Shown: one piece after another, positions 9,920-19,133 of the stretch
Position numbering within the stretch: the first letter of the stretch is position 1
Layout of the letters: every line of letters begins with the position of its first letter
Assembly: GCA_963780805.1 (NCBI GenBank)
Contig: CAWADP010000010.1
Location: 629,702-693,701 of the forward strand
Reading direction: 5' to 3'
Source of the DNA: JASHVB01 sp963780805
Lineage (GTDB): Bacteria > Pseudomonadota > Alphaproteobacteria > Acetobacterales > Acetobacteraceae
Length of the DNA stretch: 64,000 bases
Program-made: the position numbers and the translations under genes
The notes under the pieces: model-generated
Told to the model about the DNA's origin: nothing
Seen by the model: the letters and a program-made list of their open reading frames with translations, nothing else
The model's database searches: none

Positions 9920-10121
9920 CTAATCCCGCAAATGTGCCAGGAGGCGAGGCAGGAACAGTGGCAGCAGCAGGCCGATCACGACATAGAGCAGGAACCCCTG
10001 CGGCCAGGACACCGAGCAACGCACCGAGGAACACCTGCCAGGTCAGCACCAGCGCGATCCAGTCGCAGACCAGCCGTCGCGGGCTGATGGCGAGCTCGCA
10101 GCGACAGCGCCGCCACCGCAA
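9920..10121 (-). pseudogene. Small hydrophobic protein, frameshifted
   Basis: One frame gives CDWIALVLTWQVFLGALLGV, the next gives FLLYVVIGLLLPLFLPRLL and ends in a proper stop at 9920. Removing one base from the GGGG run near 10005 joins them into one protein with two membrane helices. No family recognised. The N-terminus is not clear. Confidence 0.35.
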
Positions 10122-10142
10122 CGACCCGCCAGGATCACGACA

Positions 10143-10757
10143 TCACGGACGCAATCCGGCGGAGCCGACCGTCTCCTCCACATCGCGCAGGCGGTCCTTG
10201 CCGAAGAAAATCTCGTCGCCCACGAAGAACGTGGGCGACCCGAACGTGCCGCGTTCCACCGAGCGCTGGGTATTCTCCAGCAGCTCGTTCTTTACTTCCG
10301 TCGTTTGCGCCAGTTCCAGCAGCCGCTCCGCGTCCAGGTGCGACTCAATCAGAGCGGTACGCAACACGTCCGTATCGTCCATCTTTTTCGGCTCGGCCCA
10401 CATGTGCCGATAAACTTCATCGACGTATTGCTTGAACACGCCAAGCCTGCGCGCCGCGATCGCACCCCGCATCAGCACCAGCGTGTTCACCGGGAAATAC
10501 GGATTGGGCATGAACCGCGTGATGCCGTAACGCTTGATGAAACGGGCCGTTTCCAGCTTCTGGTATTCCGGCTTGTTCTTGATCCCGGCCAGGCTCTCGG
10601 CCGGCGACCGGTTGTTCGTCAGCTTGAACACGCCGCCGAGCAATACCGGCGCGTATTCGAAATGTGCGCCGGTGCGCTGCTCGATCCCTGGAATGACAAG
10701 ATGGCTAAGGTACGCGTTGGGGCTGCCGAAGTCGAAGTGGAATTCGACGCTGTTCAT
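10143..10757 (-). CDS. 2-hydroxychromene-2-carboxylate isomerase family (DsbA-like) protein
   Basis: 204 residues, thioredoxin-fold GST-kappa/HCCA-isomerase type. The N-terminus FHFDFGSPNAYLSH carries the Ser that replaces the DsbA CXXC and activates glutathione. The C-terminus GTFGSPTFFVGDEIFFGKDR is the family hallmark with the cis-Pro loop. The known member isomerises hydroxychromene carboxylate in naphthalene breakdown, but most homologues act on unknown aromatics. ATG 10757 lies 4 bp after the stop of the upstream SDR gene, so the two form an operon; the longer open frame to 10844 overlaps that gene and is rejected. Confidence 0.85.
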   Translation of the reverse strand: MNSVEFHFDFGSPNAYLSHLVIPGIEQRTGAHFEYAPVLLGGVFKLTNNRSPAESLAGIKNKPEYQKLETARFIKRYGITRFMPNPYFPVNTLVLMRGAIAARRLGVFKQYVDEVYRHMWAEPKKMDDTDVLRTALIESHLDAERLLELAQTTEVKNELLENTQRSVERGTFGSPTFFVGDEIFFGKDRLRDVEETVGSAGLRP

Positions 10758-10761
10758 GATC

Positions 10762-11505
10762 TTACCATTTCTCGCCGAAGGGACGAATTTCCATCTCGGA
10801 CGACCAGGCATCGCGCGGCTGCCGGTACAGGTGCCAGTAGGCATCCGCGACAGCCTCCGGCTGCATCAGCCGCCCGGGATCGAGGTTCTTCAAGGCGTCG
10901 TCGCCTTCCCGCTGCCGGATGCGCTCCCGCACCCAGGCCGTGTCGACGCCGGAGTCGATCACCAGGTGCGCGACGTGGATGTTCTTCGGCCCGAGCTCGC
11001 GTGCCGCGCTCTGGGCCACGCCGCGCAGGCCGAACTTGGCGGCTGCGAACGCCGCATAGCCCGCGCCGCCGCGCAGGCTGGCGGTGGCGCCGGTGAAGAA
11101 GATCGCGCCGCAGCCACGCGGCAGCATCAAGCGGGCTGCCTCGCGCCCGGCGAGGAAGCCCGAATAGCACGCCATTTCCCATACCTTGCGGAACACCCGC
11201 TCGGTCGTCTCGATCAAGGGGAAATTCACGTTGGCGCCGATGTTGAAGATGCACACCTCGAGCGGCGCTTCCTTGTCCGCTGTCTGCAGGAAGGCCGTGA
11301 TGTCTTCCTCCTTCCGCGCGTCCAGCGAGCGGGCGAACACGCGGCCGCCGGCAGCCTCGATCTGCTGCACCAGCGGCGCCAGCTTGTCGCCGTTGCGGCG
11401 TCCGGCAAATACTGTGAAACCTTCGGCCGCGAACTTCTTCGCGATGGCGCCGCCGATGAAGTCGCCGGCGCCGATCACGGCTACCGTTGCATTCCTGACA
11501 GTCAC
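10762..11505 (-). CDS. Short-chain dehydrogenase/reductase, atypical active site
   Basis: 247 residues starting at GTG 11505, which has GGAGGAG six bases upstream; the frame is open to 11607 but has no better start. The Rossmann motif is IGAGDFIGGAIAKKF and the NNAG position reads FNIGAN. At the expected Tyr-x-x-x-Lys, the sequence is YAAFAAAKFG, so the residue four before the Lys is Phe; a Tyr sits three residues earlier. Either the catalytic Tyr is displaced or the enzyme is not a classical dehydrogenase. Operon with the HCCA-isomerase-like gene suggests a role in aromatic or xenobiotic metabolism (inference). Confidence 0.85.
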   Translation of the reverse strand: MTVRNATVAVIGAGDFIGGAIAKKFAAEGFTVFAGRRNGDKLAPLVQQIEAAGGRVFARSLDARKEEDITAFLQTADKEAPLEVCIFNIGANVNFPLIETTERVFRKVWEMACYSGFLAGREAARLMLPRGCGAIFFTGATASLRGGAGYAAFAAAKFGLRGVAQSAARELGPKNIHVAHLVIDSGVDTAWVRERIRQREGDDALKNLDPGRLMQPEAVADAYWHLYRQPRDAWSSEMEIRPFGEKW

Positions 11506-12088
11506 GTCGGCTCCTCCGTCACTCGCGCCGGGCGAACTGGCCGAAACTGCGCGGTGGCAGCGCCAGCGTCCGATAGCTGCATAGAGCATCATGCTCGACG
11601 CTGCCACAGACGAGCAGGTTCGTCGCGGCCGGCTGCTGACCTCCAGTGGCGCTCTTGGCGGCGCACTCCGGTTCCTTATCGCATGGCCGTCTCAATCATG
11701 CAGCTCAACGCCGTTGCGCGGCGGATTGCCAATGCCGGCACGCTCCAGAATCTCAACGCCTGCCCGACATCACTGCGCGCGCCACGCTCGCGGAGGTAAC
11801 TCTCCGTCCGCAAGGCCAACGGCTTCTCCGCCACCCGCGACAGGCTGTAGCGGAACAGGTGTCGCGAAGCACTGACAGGCTGCGGCACCAGCCCGCGACA
11901 GCCAGCAGTTCGAGGCCGGCCTCGAACTGCTGCGCAAAGCGTTCGGCGATGGCGGTCGCCTTCGTCTCACGCCCGGCGGAACGGCAATACAGCCGGACTT
12001 CCGCGCCATCCTCGCTTAGAAGCCTTGGTGGTCTTTGTCCGAGTTGCGGCGGAAGGACGTTGCTCAGGGGCGACGCTGCTTCCTTTTG
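11506..12088. other. 580-bp gap with transposase scrap
   Basis: No intact gene. On the minus strand 11903-12025 encodes EDGAEVRLYCRSAGRETKAT and onward to an EAGLELL segment, resembling the internal region of IS1634/IS4-type DDE transposases; the frame then degenerates. No terminal inverted repeats were found. The rest of the gap shows nothing recognisable. Confidence 0.35.
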
Positions 12089-13300
12089 TCACTCCACCAC
12101 GATCCGCGGCCCGCTCCGTGGAGCCGCCGCCCCCGACAGCTTCCCCCACACCGCCGCCGCCACCGCGGCGAACGCCTTCGCCGCCTCGCTCTCCGGCGCC
12201 GCCGCCACGATCGGGGTGCCCGCATCTGACGCCGTGCGGATATCAAGCAGTAGCGGCACCTCGCCGAGGAACGTCGTGCCCAGCCGCTCCGCCTCCAGCC
12301 GCGCGCCGCCGTGGCCGAACAGTTCGGCGCGGTGGCCGCAGTTCGGGCAGCAGTAGTAGCTCATGTTCTCCACCAGCCCGAGCACCGGCACCTGCACCCG
12401 CTCGAACATCCGCACCCCGCGCCGGGCGTCGATCAGCGCGATATCCTGCGGCGTGGAGACGATCACCGCCCCGGTCAGCGCCACCCGCTGCGCCATGGTC
12501 AGTTGCGCATCGCCGGTGCCGGGCGGCATGTCCACCACCATCACGTCCAACGGCCCCCACTCGGCCTGGCCCATCATCTGCTCCAACGCGCCCATCACCA
12601 TGGGGCCGCGCCAGATCATCGGGGTCTCCTCCTCGACCAGAAAGCCGATCGACATGCAGGACAGGCCCCAGGCCTGCAGCGGGATCATGCGGTCCCCGCG
12701 CACCTCCGGCTTGCGGTTCAGTCCCAGCATGCGCGGCAGGCTCGGGCCGTAGATGTCGGCGTCGAGCAGCCCGACCTGCAGCCCCTGCCGGGCCAGCGCG
12801 ACTGCCAGGTTCACCGCCACCGTCGATTTCCCCACGCCGCCTTTGCCGGAGGCCACCGCGACGATCGCCTTCACATCCGGCAGCAGCAGCGACGGCCGCT
12901 GCCCACCCGGCTGCCTGTGGCCGTGCCCATCATGCGCGCCCTGAGCCGCCCCAGGTGCCGCGCGCGCGCCATGCGCGGCCTGCGCCGCACCGGGCCCTCC
13001 ACCGGCCGCCCCACCCGCCGCTGCCGGCCTCGGCATGGTGCCCGCCGGCCCGGCATGGTGCGCCGTCAATACCGCCGTTGCGTTCGTCACCCCGGGCTGG
13101 CGTGCCAGCAATGCCTGCGCCTCCTGCCGCACCGGCTCCATCGCCGCCGCATGCGCCCGGTCCGTCAGCAGCGACACGTGCAGCAGCCCGCCGCGTTGCT
13201 CGATGCCCTCCACCAGCCCGGCGCTGACGATGTCGCGGCCGGACGCGGGGTCCTTGATGGCGCGCAGTACCTCGCGCAGGGAGTCCGGTGTGACGGCCAT
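12089..13300 (-). CDS. mrp: Iron-sulfur cluster carrier protein Mrp/ApbC
   Basis: 403 residues. The N-terminal MIP18/DUF59-type domain (LREVLRAIKDPASGRDIVSA) is joined by a long Gly/Ala/His-rich linker (about 105-150) to a deviant-Walker P-loop NTPase (ASGKGGVGKSTVAVNLAVAL). VDMPPGTGDAQLT and the cluster-binding CXXC (YYCCPNC) follow. It loads and hands over Fe-S clusters to apo-proteins in the cytosol. ATG 13300 has GGAGGGA upstream and gives the normal start; the frame runs on to 13693 but collides with the divergent hflK promoter region. Divergently oriented to hflK. Confidence 0.93.
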   Translation of the reverse strand: MAVTPDSLREVLRAIKDPASGRDIVSAGLVEGIEQRGGLLHVSLLTDRAHAAAMEPVRQEAQALLARQPGVTNATAVLTAHHAGPAGTMPRPAAAGGAAGGGPGAAQAAHGARAAPGAAQGAHDGHGHRQPGGQRPSLLLPDVKAIVAVASGKGGVGKSTVAVNLAVALARQGLQVGLLDADIYGPSLPRMLGLNRKPEVRGDRMIPLQAWGLSCMSIGFLVEEETPMIWRGPMVMGALEQMMGQAEWGPLDVMVVDMPPGTGDAQLTMAQRVALTGAVIVSTPQDIALIDARRGVRMFERVQVPVLGLVENMSYYCCPNCGHRAELFGHGGARLEAERLGTTFLGEVPLLLDIRTASDAGTPIVAAAPESEAAKAFAAVAAAVWGKLSGAAAPRSGPRIVVE

Positions 13301-13506
13301 GGGCGCAATCCCTCCGCTGCGGGCGCGCAAGCAACCGCCGCCCGAGATATGTTGCAAACGTCTCGCGGGAGGTTGATAAGCAGCCCGCCGAGACGTCGGT
13401 GCCATCCGATATGGCGCGGGACGCAGGTTCCGCCAACGGTCCCAGAGGATGGCCGCTGGGCCGGCGGCGCACCAGGAAGCACCAGGACAGGAGCCATACA
13501 GTCTCG

Positions 13507-14838
13507 ATGAACAGTGGCGGCCCCACCGTGGTCCACAGCGGCCAGGGTCCCTGGGGATTTCCTCCCGGCGGCTCGGGCAACGGCTCCGGCCGTCCTCCGC
13601 CGGGCGGTGGGGGCGGTCCATGGGGTGGCGGCGGTCCCGGCGGACCACGCCCGGGCGGTCCAGGCGGTCCACGTCCGGGCGGTCCCGGTCCAATCCCCGA
13701 CCTCGAAATGCTGATCCGCCGCATGCAGGCGGCGATACGACGCATGCTCGGCGGCGGCGGTGGCGGCAGTCCGCGCATGGGCTTCACCCGCGGCCGCCCT
13801 CTTGCCCTGCTTGGCATTGCGGTCGTGCTGCTGTGGGCCGCCAGCGGCTTCTACCGCGTGCAGCCGGATGAGCTCGGCGTGGTGCTGCGCTTCGGCGCCT
13901 ATAGCTACCGCACCGATCCCGGACTGCATTGGCACGTGCCCTGGCCGGTCGAAAAAGTCCTGCTCCCCGCCGTCACCCGCATCAACCGCACCGAGATCGG
14001 CTACCGCTCGGTCAACCCGCAGGAATCGGAAAACGGCGCCGGCATGCGCGACGTGCCATCCGAAAGCCTGATGCTGACCGGCGACGAGAACATTATCGAC
14101 ATCAACCTCACCGTCTTCTGGAAGATCAGCAACGCCGAGCAATACCTGTTCGACGTCCGCGATCCCGACAACATCGTGAAGGCGGTGGCGGAAAGCTCGA
14201 TTCGCGAGGTGATCGGCCGCACCCCGATCCAGCCCGCGCTGACCACGCTGCGGGCGCAGATCGAGGACGACGTGCACAAGCAGACTCAGGCCATCCTGGA
14301 CCGCTACGGCGCTGGCATGGAGATCACCCAGGTGCAGCTCCAGCGCGTCGATCCGCCGCCGGCGGTGATCGAAAGCTTCCGCGACGTGCAGCGCGCCAAC
14401 ACCGACGCCGAGCGCATGCGCAATGAGGCCGAAGCCTACCGCAACGACATCGTGCCGCGCGCCCGTGGCGACGCCGCCCGCATCGTTGCCGCCGGTGAGG
14501 GCGACAAGCAGGCCCGCGTCGAGCTGGCCACCGGCCAGGCGCAGCAGTTCGACGCGGTGCTGAAGGCGTACCAGGCCGCCAAGGACGTCACGCTGCAGCG
14601 CATGTATCTCGACACCATGCGCGACATCCTGATCCATGCGCAGCCGCTGGTGGTGGACGACAAGCTGAAGGGGCTGCTGCCCTTCCTGCCACTGAACCTG
14701 CCGCCGCCCGGCAAGGCACCGCCGCCGCTGACCACCGCGCCGGCGGGACCGCCGGCGTCACCGCCCAGGACAGCGGCGTCCGCGCCCTTGTCCGACCAGT
14801 CGCAGTCCGCCGGCCAGTCGCAAGGCTCGACCCAATGA
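13507..14838 (+). CDS. hflK: FtsH protease modulator HflK
   Basis: 443 residues from ATG 13507. The N-terminus is an extreme Gly/Pro-rich tail (about 80 residues of GGP and RPGGP runs), followed by one TM helix (LALLGIAVVLLWAASGFY), then a prohibitin/SPFH domain with the typical GFYRVQPDELGVVLRFG opening and a long helical region. With HflC it forms the membrane cage around FtsH. The frame is open upstream to 13399. The start has only a distant AGGAG (about 14 nt), so it could lie upstream. Overlaps hflC by ATGA. Confidence 0.93.
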   Translation: MNSGGPTVVHSGQGPWGFPPGGSGNGSGRPPPGGGGGPWGGGGPGGPRPGGPGGPRPGGPGPIPDLEMLIRRMQAAIRRMLGGGGGGSPRMGFTRGRPLALLGIAVVLLWAASGFYRVQPDELGVVLRFGAYSYRTDPGLHWHVPWPVEKVLLPAVTRINRTEIGYRSVNPQESENGAGMRDVPSESLMLTGDENIIDINLTVFWKISNAEQYLFDVRDPDNIVKAVAESSIREVIGRTPIQPALTTLRAQIEDDVHKQTQAILDRYGAGMEITQVQLQRVDPPPAVIESFRDVQRANTDAERMRNEAEAYRNDIVPRARGDAARIVAAGEGDKQARVELATGQAQQFDAVLKAYQAAKDVTLQRMYLDTMRDILIHAQPLVVDDKLKGLLPFLPLNLPPPGKAPPPLTTAPAGPPASPPRTAASAPLSDQSQSAGQSQGSTQ

Positions 14839-15713
14839 CCCGCAGCGTCATCGCGCTGATCGCGCTGCTAGTGGTGCTGCTGGTCCTCAGCGACGCCACC
14901 CTGTTCACCGTCGACCAAACGCAGCAGGTGCTGATCACTCAGTTCGGCGACCCGGTGCGGGTCATCATCCAGCCCGGCCTGCACGTGAAGAAGCCGTTCG
15001 TCCAGGACGTCATTTCGTTCGACAAGCGCTTGCTCGGCGTCGAATTGCCCGGCGAGGAAGTCATCCTTGGCGACCAGCGCCGGCTGATTGTGGACAGCTT
15101 CGTGGTGTACCGGATCAAGGACCCGCTGAAGTACTACCAGGCGGTCGGCAGCGGCGATTTCGCCATCCAGGGGCGGCTGAGCTCGATCGTCACCGGCAGC
15201 CTGCGCCGCGTGCTGGGCAACAACACCCTGCCGCAGGTGCTGTCGTCCGACCGCGACCGTATCATGGCGACGATCCGGAATGAGGTGAACGCCGAGATGC
15301 CGGGCTTCGGCGTCTCGATCGAGGACGTGCGCATCCGCCGCGCCGACCTGCCGCCGGAGAACACCCAGGCGATCCTGCAGCGCATGCAGTCGGAGCGGCA
15401 GCGGATTGCTGCCCTGGCCCGCGCGGAAGGCGCCGAGGCATCGGCCAAGATCCGCGCCGACGCCGACCGCGAGCGGACCGTATTGCTCGCGGAGGCCAAC
15501 GCCACCGGCGACCGCCTGCGCGGCGAAGGCGAGGCCGGCGCGACCGGCATCTACGCCAAGGCGTTCAGCCAGGACCCCTGGTTCTTCGGCGTCTGGCGCA
15601 CGCTGCAAGGCTATCGCGACGCCCTGGCCAACGGCGCCGCCCGGTTGGTGATCACGCCGGACAACGCCTATTTGCGCTACCTTCAGGCGCCTCCCGCGCC
15701 ACCCCAGCCGTGA
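14835..15713 (+). CDS. hflC: FtsH protease modulator HflC
   Basis: 292 residues, usual length. The N-terminal TM segment (VIALIALLVVLLVLSDATLF) is followed by an SPFH domain beginning TVDQTQQVLITQFGDPV and the coiled region RADLPPENTQAILQRMQSER, typical of HflC. The start ATG overlaps the hflK stop (ATGA), indicating coupled translation for 1:1 assembly of the HflKC complex. Followed after about 100 bp by degP. Confidence 0.95.
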   Translation: MTRSVIALIALLVVLLVLSDATLFTVDQTQQVLITQFGDPVRVIIQPGLHVKKPFVQDVISFDKRLLGVELPGEEVILGDQRRLIVDSFVVYRIKDPLKYYQAVGSGDFAIQGRLSSIVTGSLRRVLGNNTLPQVLSSDRDRIMATIRNEVNAEMPGFGVSIEDVRIRRADLPPENTQAILQRMQSERQRIAALARAEGAEASAKIRADADRERTVLLAEANATGDRLRGEGEAGATGIYAKAFSQDPWFFGVWRTLQGYRDALANGAARLVITPDNAYLRYLQAPPAPPQP

Positions 15714-15816
15714 CCTGCACCCCGCCGCCGATTACACTGCGGCCGCTGCGTCACCCGCTCGTTGCCGTCAGGCGCCCGGCGGGGCATATGCGGCGTTTCC
15801 GCCAGGAACCTTGACC

Positions 15817-17451
15817 ATGCGTCTCCCTCGCCCCGTTACCCCCCGCGCTGACATCTCTGGTGCTGACACGCCTCGAGCTGCCGTTCCTCGCACTGCCACT
15901 CCCCGTGTCGCCACCCCCCGCGTCGCCATTTTTCGAGCGGTGACCTTCCGAGTCGCCCTGCTGGGCGCTTCCCTGGTGGCCGCGCCGCTCGCCGCTGGCG
16001 TGCCGCTGGCGACGCCGGCTTTCGCGCGCGATGCGCCCGCCAGCTTCGCCGACCTCGCCGCCAAGCTGCTGCCGGCGGTGGTCAACGTGTCCTCCACACA
16101 ACTGGTGACGGCGCAGAACGGGGGACCTGGGGTTGGGCCGGACATGCCGATGTTCCCGCCCGGCTCGCCGTTCGAGCAATTCTTCAAGGACTTCATGAAC
16201 CGCAACCACCCGGGCGGCCAGAACGGCCAGCCGGAGCCGGAGCGGCGGATGCAGAGCCTCGGTTCCGGCTTCATCGTTGATCCGTCCGGGCTGATCGTCA
16301 CCAACAACCACGTCATCGACGGCGCCGACGAGATCACCGTGACGCTGCAGGACAACACCACGCTGAAGGCGACGGTGGTGGGGCGCGACGAGACCGGCGA
16401 CATCGCGCTGCTGAAGGTGAAGCCGGACAAGCCGCTGCCGGCGGTGTCGTTCGGCAATTCGTCGAAGGCGCGGGTGGGTGACTGGGTGCTGGCGATCGGC
16501 AACCCGTTCGGCCTGGGCGGCACCGTGACCGCGGGCATCGTCTCCGCCCGCGGGCGCAATATCCATCAGGGGCCGTACGACGACTTCATCCAGACCGACG
16601 CGCCGATCAACCGCGGCAACTCGGGCGGCCCACTGTTCGATATGGACGGTGAGGTGATCGGCATGAACACCGCGATCTACTCGCCGTCCGGTGGGTCGAT
16701 CGGGATCGGGTTCTCGATCCCGTCCGACATGGTGAAGAACATTGTCGATCAGTTGAAGGAATACGGCCATCCGCGGCGCGGCTGGCTGGGCGTGCGGATC
16801 CAGCAGGTGACGCCGGACATCTCCGAGAGCCTGGGCATGAAGAAGCCCACCGGGGCTATGGTAGCCGGCGTGAATGACGGCGGCCCGGCCGACAAGGCAC
16901 AGATCCACAACGGCGACGTGATCCTGAAGTTCAACAATCAGGACGTGCAGGACATGCACGCCCTGCCGCGCATCGTGGCGGATTCCGAAGTTGGCCAGTC
17001 GGTGCCGGTGCTGCTGTGGCGCAACGGCAAGGAAGTGACCGTCCAGGCCAAGCTGGCCGAGAAGCCGGACGACACGCAGCAAGCCGCTGCCACCACCGAG
17101 GTGCCGGTCACCAAGCCGCCATCGCCGGTCAGCATCTCCGGCCTTGGCATCAAGCTGGCGCCGATGTCGCAGGCGATGAAGGACAAGTACCAGCTCGGCG
17201 CCGACCAGAAGGGCGTTGTCATCACCGATGTCTCGCCCAACGGTCCCGCTGCCGATCGCGGGCTGAAGGCCGGCGACGTGGTGGTAGAGGTGCAGCAGGG
17301 CGAGGTCGGCTCGGTGGCCGACGTGCAGAAGCGTGTCGACGCGGTGAAGAAGGAAAACCGCAAGTCCGTGCTGCTACTGATCCAGCGGCAGGACGGCCTG
17401 CAATGGGTACCGCTGCCGCTGTCCACCGATCAGGACAAGCAGCCGGGGTGA
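15817..17451 (+). CDS. degP: DegP/Do-like periplasmic serine protease
   Basis: 544 residues. Catalytic triad visible: His165 (TNNHVID), Asp195 (DETGDIALLKV) and Ser269 (NRGNSGGPLFD). Two PDZ domains follow, one from about 285 and a second near the C-terminus (KGVVITDVSPNGPAADRGLK). The signal peptide hydrophobic core is VALLGASLVAAPLAAG with a cut near TPAFARDA. It is preceded by an odd 40-residue Thr-Pro-Arg-rich extension built from 15-bp tandem units (TPRVA TPRVA). A GTG at 15937 would give a normal short signal peptide and may be the true start. Third gene of the hflK-hflC-degP quality-control operon. Confidence 0.95.
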   Translation: MRLPRPVTPRADISGADTPRAAVPRTATPRVATPRVAIFRAVTFRVALLGASLVAAPLAAGVPLATPAFARDAPASFADLAAKLLPAVVNVSSTQLVTAQNGGPGVGPDMPMFPPGSPFEQFFKDFMNRNHPGGQNGQPEPERRMQSLGSGFIVDPSGLIVTNNHVIDGADEITVTLQDNTTLKATVVGRDETGDIALLKVKPDKPLPAVSFGNSSKARVGDWVLAIGNPFGLGGTVTAGIVSARGRNIHQGPYDDFIQTDAPINRGNSGGPLFDMDGEVIGMNTAIYSPSGGSIGIGFSIPSDMVKNIVDQLKEYGHPRRGWLGVRIQQVTPDISESLGMKKPTGAMVAGVNDGGPADKAQIHNGDVILKFNNQDVQDMHALPRIVADSEVGQSVPVLLWRNGKEVTVQAKLAEKPDDTQQAAATTEVPVTKPPSPVSISGLGIKLAPMSQAMKDKYQLGADQKGVVITDVSPNGPAADRGLKAGDVVVEVQQGEVGSVADVQKRVDAVKKENRKSVLLLIQRQDGLQWVPLPLSTDQDKQPG

Positions 17452-17589
17452 AGGTGCTGGCGGTCCCGGGAACGACGGGTGTTCCGTTGCCGCTGCGCAA
17501 CCCCGCGCTCCGCGGTCGCAGGAAGTCCGGGGTCGCGGGAAGTGCGTGCGCCGCCCGAGGATCCAACAGCGCGGGCGCGATGATCCAGG

Positions 17590-17759
17590 CGATGGAGCGC
17601 ACGCTTCTGGCGGCATTCCCATTTGGTTGTAAGGGAACAGTCGATGAAGTGGCACGCGTTGTCTTGTTCTGTGCCGGCGATCCGGCCGCGTTCATGACCG
17701 GGTCGTGCGTCCTGGTGGATGGCGGCACGGCATCAAAGTGGGGACTGCGGGCATCGTAG
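17590..17759 (+). pseudogene. C-terminal fragment of a short-chain dehydrogenase
   Basis: The frame reads MERTLLAAFPFGCKGTVDEV and goes on through ARVVLFCAGDPAAFMTGSC to LVDGGTASKW. This is the standard C-terminal end of SDR enzymes (PFGRxGTPEEVA...VTGxxxxVDGG). Nothing upstream encodes the Rossmann fold or active site; degP ends at 17451. A leftover of a lost gene. Confidence 0.7.
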
Positions 17760-17823
17760 GCGGAAAAACGCAGCGCATTCCGTCGTGCCCGATGGAGGAA
17801 TGCGCTGCGCTTATCCGCCCTAC
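17757..17823. repeat. Palindromic repeat, family D
   Basis: GTAGGCGGAAAAACGCAGCG and a reverse copy ending GCTTATCCGCCCTAC about 65 bp later form a hairpin. Related copies at 24685-24756 and 51230-51299 also follow genes closely. It lies between the SDR fragment and the LLM gene. Confidence 0.8.
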
Positions 17824-17898
17824 CCGATGGAAGGTTGCGAGACGGCGGTTTATGTCGTGGCCGTTCATGCGATGGCCGTTACGCGACGAGCGATTACA

Positions 17899-19119
17899 TT
17901 ATGCGACGACCGGCTTCACCTCGCGCAGCCGCGGCGCCACTTCACGCGAGAACAGTTTGATGCCTTTGACCGCTTCATCGTGCGTCATGAAGCCGGAGCG
18001 GCCGATCATCGCCAGGTGGCCGAATCCGCCGACCTTGTCATGGAACTCCATGATCTGCCGGTACACGCTGTCCGGAGTGCCGCAGAACAGGATGCCCTGC
18101 TGCATCGCCTCGTCGACGCCGAGCGACATCAGGCGGCGCGCATTCTGGCTGGCGGGCACGACACCTTTCTCGGCGTTGGTCATGTCGGGCGCGGCGGCCG
18201 CGGGCGATGGTGCCGTGCGATAGACCTGCGGCGCCAGTTCGGGCGGGATCGTGCCCGGCAGGAACTTCGACATCTGCGGCGCCGATTTCAAACTGGTGTT
18301 GAGGAACCACAGCAGCTTTTCGCCACCGGCGCGGCCTTCCTCCTCGGTCTCGCCGGCATAGACGAACGCGGCGTAGGCGAAATTGCCGGTGGGCGCGGGT
18401 GGCAGGCCTGCCTCGGTGCGGGCGCGGCGGTGCGCTTCATAGGCGCGCTTCGTGCCGTCCGGACCGCGCAGCACCAGCACGTGCACCATGCCGCGGCGGC
18501 CGACTTCCGCCGCGGTGTAGGGATCGCCGGTCGCCGACCAAAGCCGCGGATGCGGCTGCTGCCAAGGGCGCGGCCAGATGTTGACGTGGCGGTGGGTGAA
18601 GTACTTGCCCTCCCAGGAGAACGGCCCTTCGTTATGGCTGAGGGCCTTGCGGATCAGGTCGATTGCTTCCCAATAGCGTTCCAGGTTGCCCACCGGATTG
18701 GTGTGGTTGGACGCCATCTCCGTGCCGCCCGACTTCACAAACCCGATCTCCAGCCGGCCGCGCGACATCACATCGGCGGTGGCGTATTCCTCGGCGATGC
18801 GCACGGGGTCGGGACGCAGCGATACCAAAGTTCCCAGGCTGAGGATGCGCACCTTGCGCGTCTGCCGCGCCAGGATGCCGACAAACATCGGGTTGGCGCC
18901 CATCAGCGAGTTGATGCCGGCATGATGCTCGATCGCCAGCACGTTCATGCCTTCGTCGTCGCACAGCAGGAACTCGTCGAGCACCTCGTGATACAGATCG
19001 GCGGCGATCTTCGGATCGCACCACTGGTTCGGCAGCGTGGCGCGCACGGAGTCCGTCGCGTCCAGCACGTCCTTCGGCACGAATGGATAGGGGATCTCGC
19101 ACTGCCACCAGGATTCCAT
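17899..19119 (-). CDS. LLM class flavin-dependent oxidoreductase
   Basis: 406 residues, bacterial luciferase-like monooxygenase fold. Typical features are the N-terminal LDEFLLCDDEGMNVLAIEHH, RKVRILSLGTLVSLRPDPVR, ATADVMSRGRLEIGFVKSGG and the IWPRPWQQPHPRLWSAT motif. Such enzymes use FMNH2 (or F420H2) and O2 on unknown small substrates and need a separate flavin reductase. Start ATG 19119 has GGGGAG eight bases upstream; an open frame to 19464 reads into the next gene and is not used. It sits 14 bp downstream of an alpha/beta hydrolase on the same strand; the two probably act in sequence (oxygenation then hydrolysis). Confidence 0.88.
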   Translation of the reverse strand: MESWWQCEIPYPFVPKDVLDATDSVRATLPNQWCDPKIAADLYHEVLDEFLLCDDEGMNVLAIEHHAGINSLMGANPMFVGILARQTRKVRILSLGTLVSLRPDPVRIAEEYATADVMSRGRLEIGFVKSGGTEMASNHTNPVGNLERYWEAIDLIRKALSHNEGPFSWEGKYFTHRHVNIWPRPWQQPHPRLWSATGDPYTAAEVGRRGMVHVLVLRGPDGTKRAYEAHRRARTEAGLPPAPTGNFAYAAFVYAGETEEEGRAGGEKLLWFLNTSLKSAPQMSKFLPGTIPPELAPQVYRTAPSPAAAAPDMTNAEKGVVPASQNARRLMSLGVDEAMQQGILFCGTPDSVYRQIMEFHDKVGGFGHLAMIGRSGFMTHDEAVKGIKLFSREVAPRLREVKPVVA

Positions 19120-19133
19120 CGCTCTTGCTCCCC

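Noticed and set aside
12025..13227. 400-codon plus-strand frame opposite mrp, Pro/Arg/Ser-rich
   Set aside because: Composition is that of a third-frame shadow in GC-rich DNA; mrp on the other strand is certain.
15751..17082. 443-codon minus-strand frame opposite degP
   Set aside because: Shadow of degP, no motifs.
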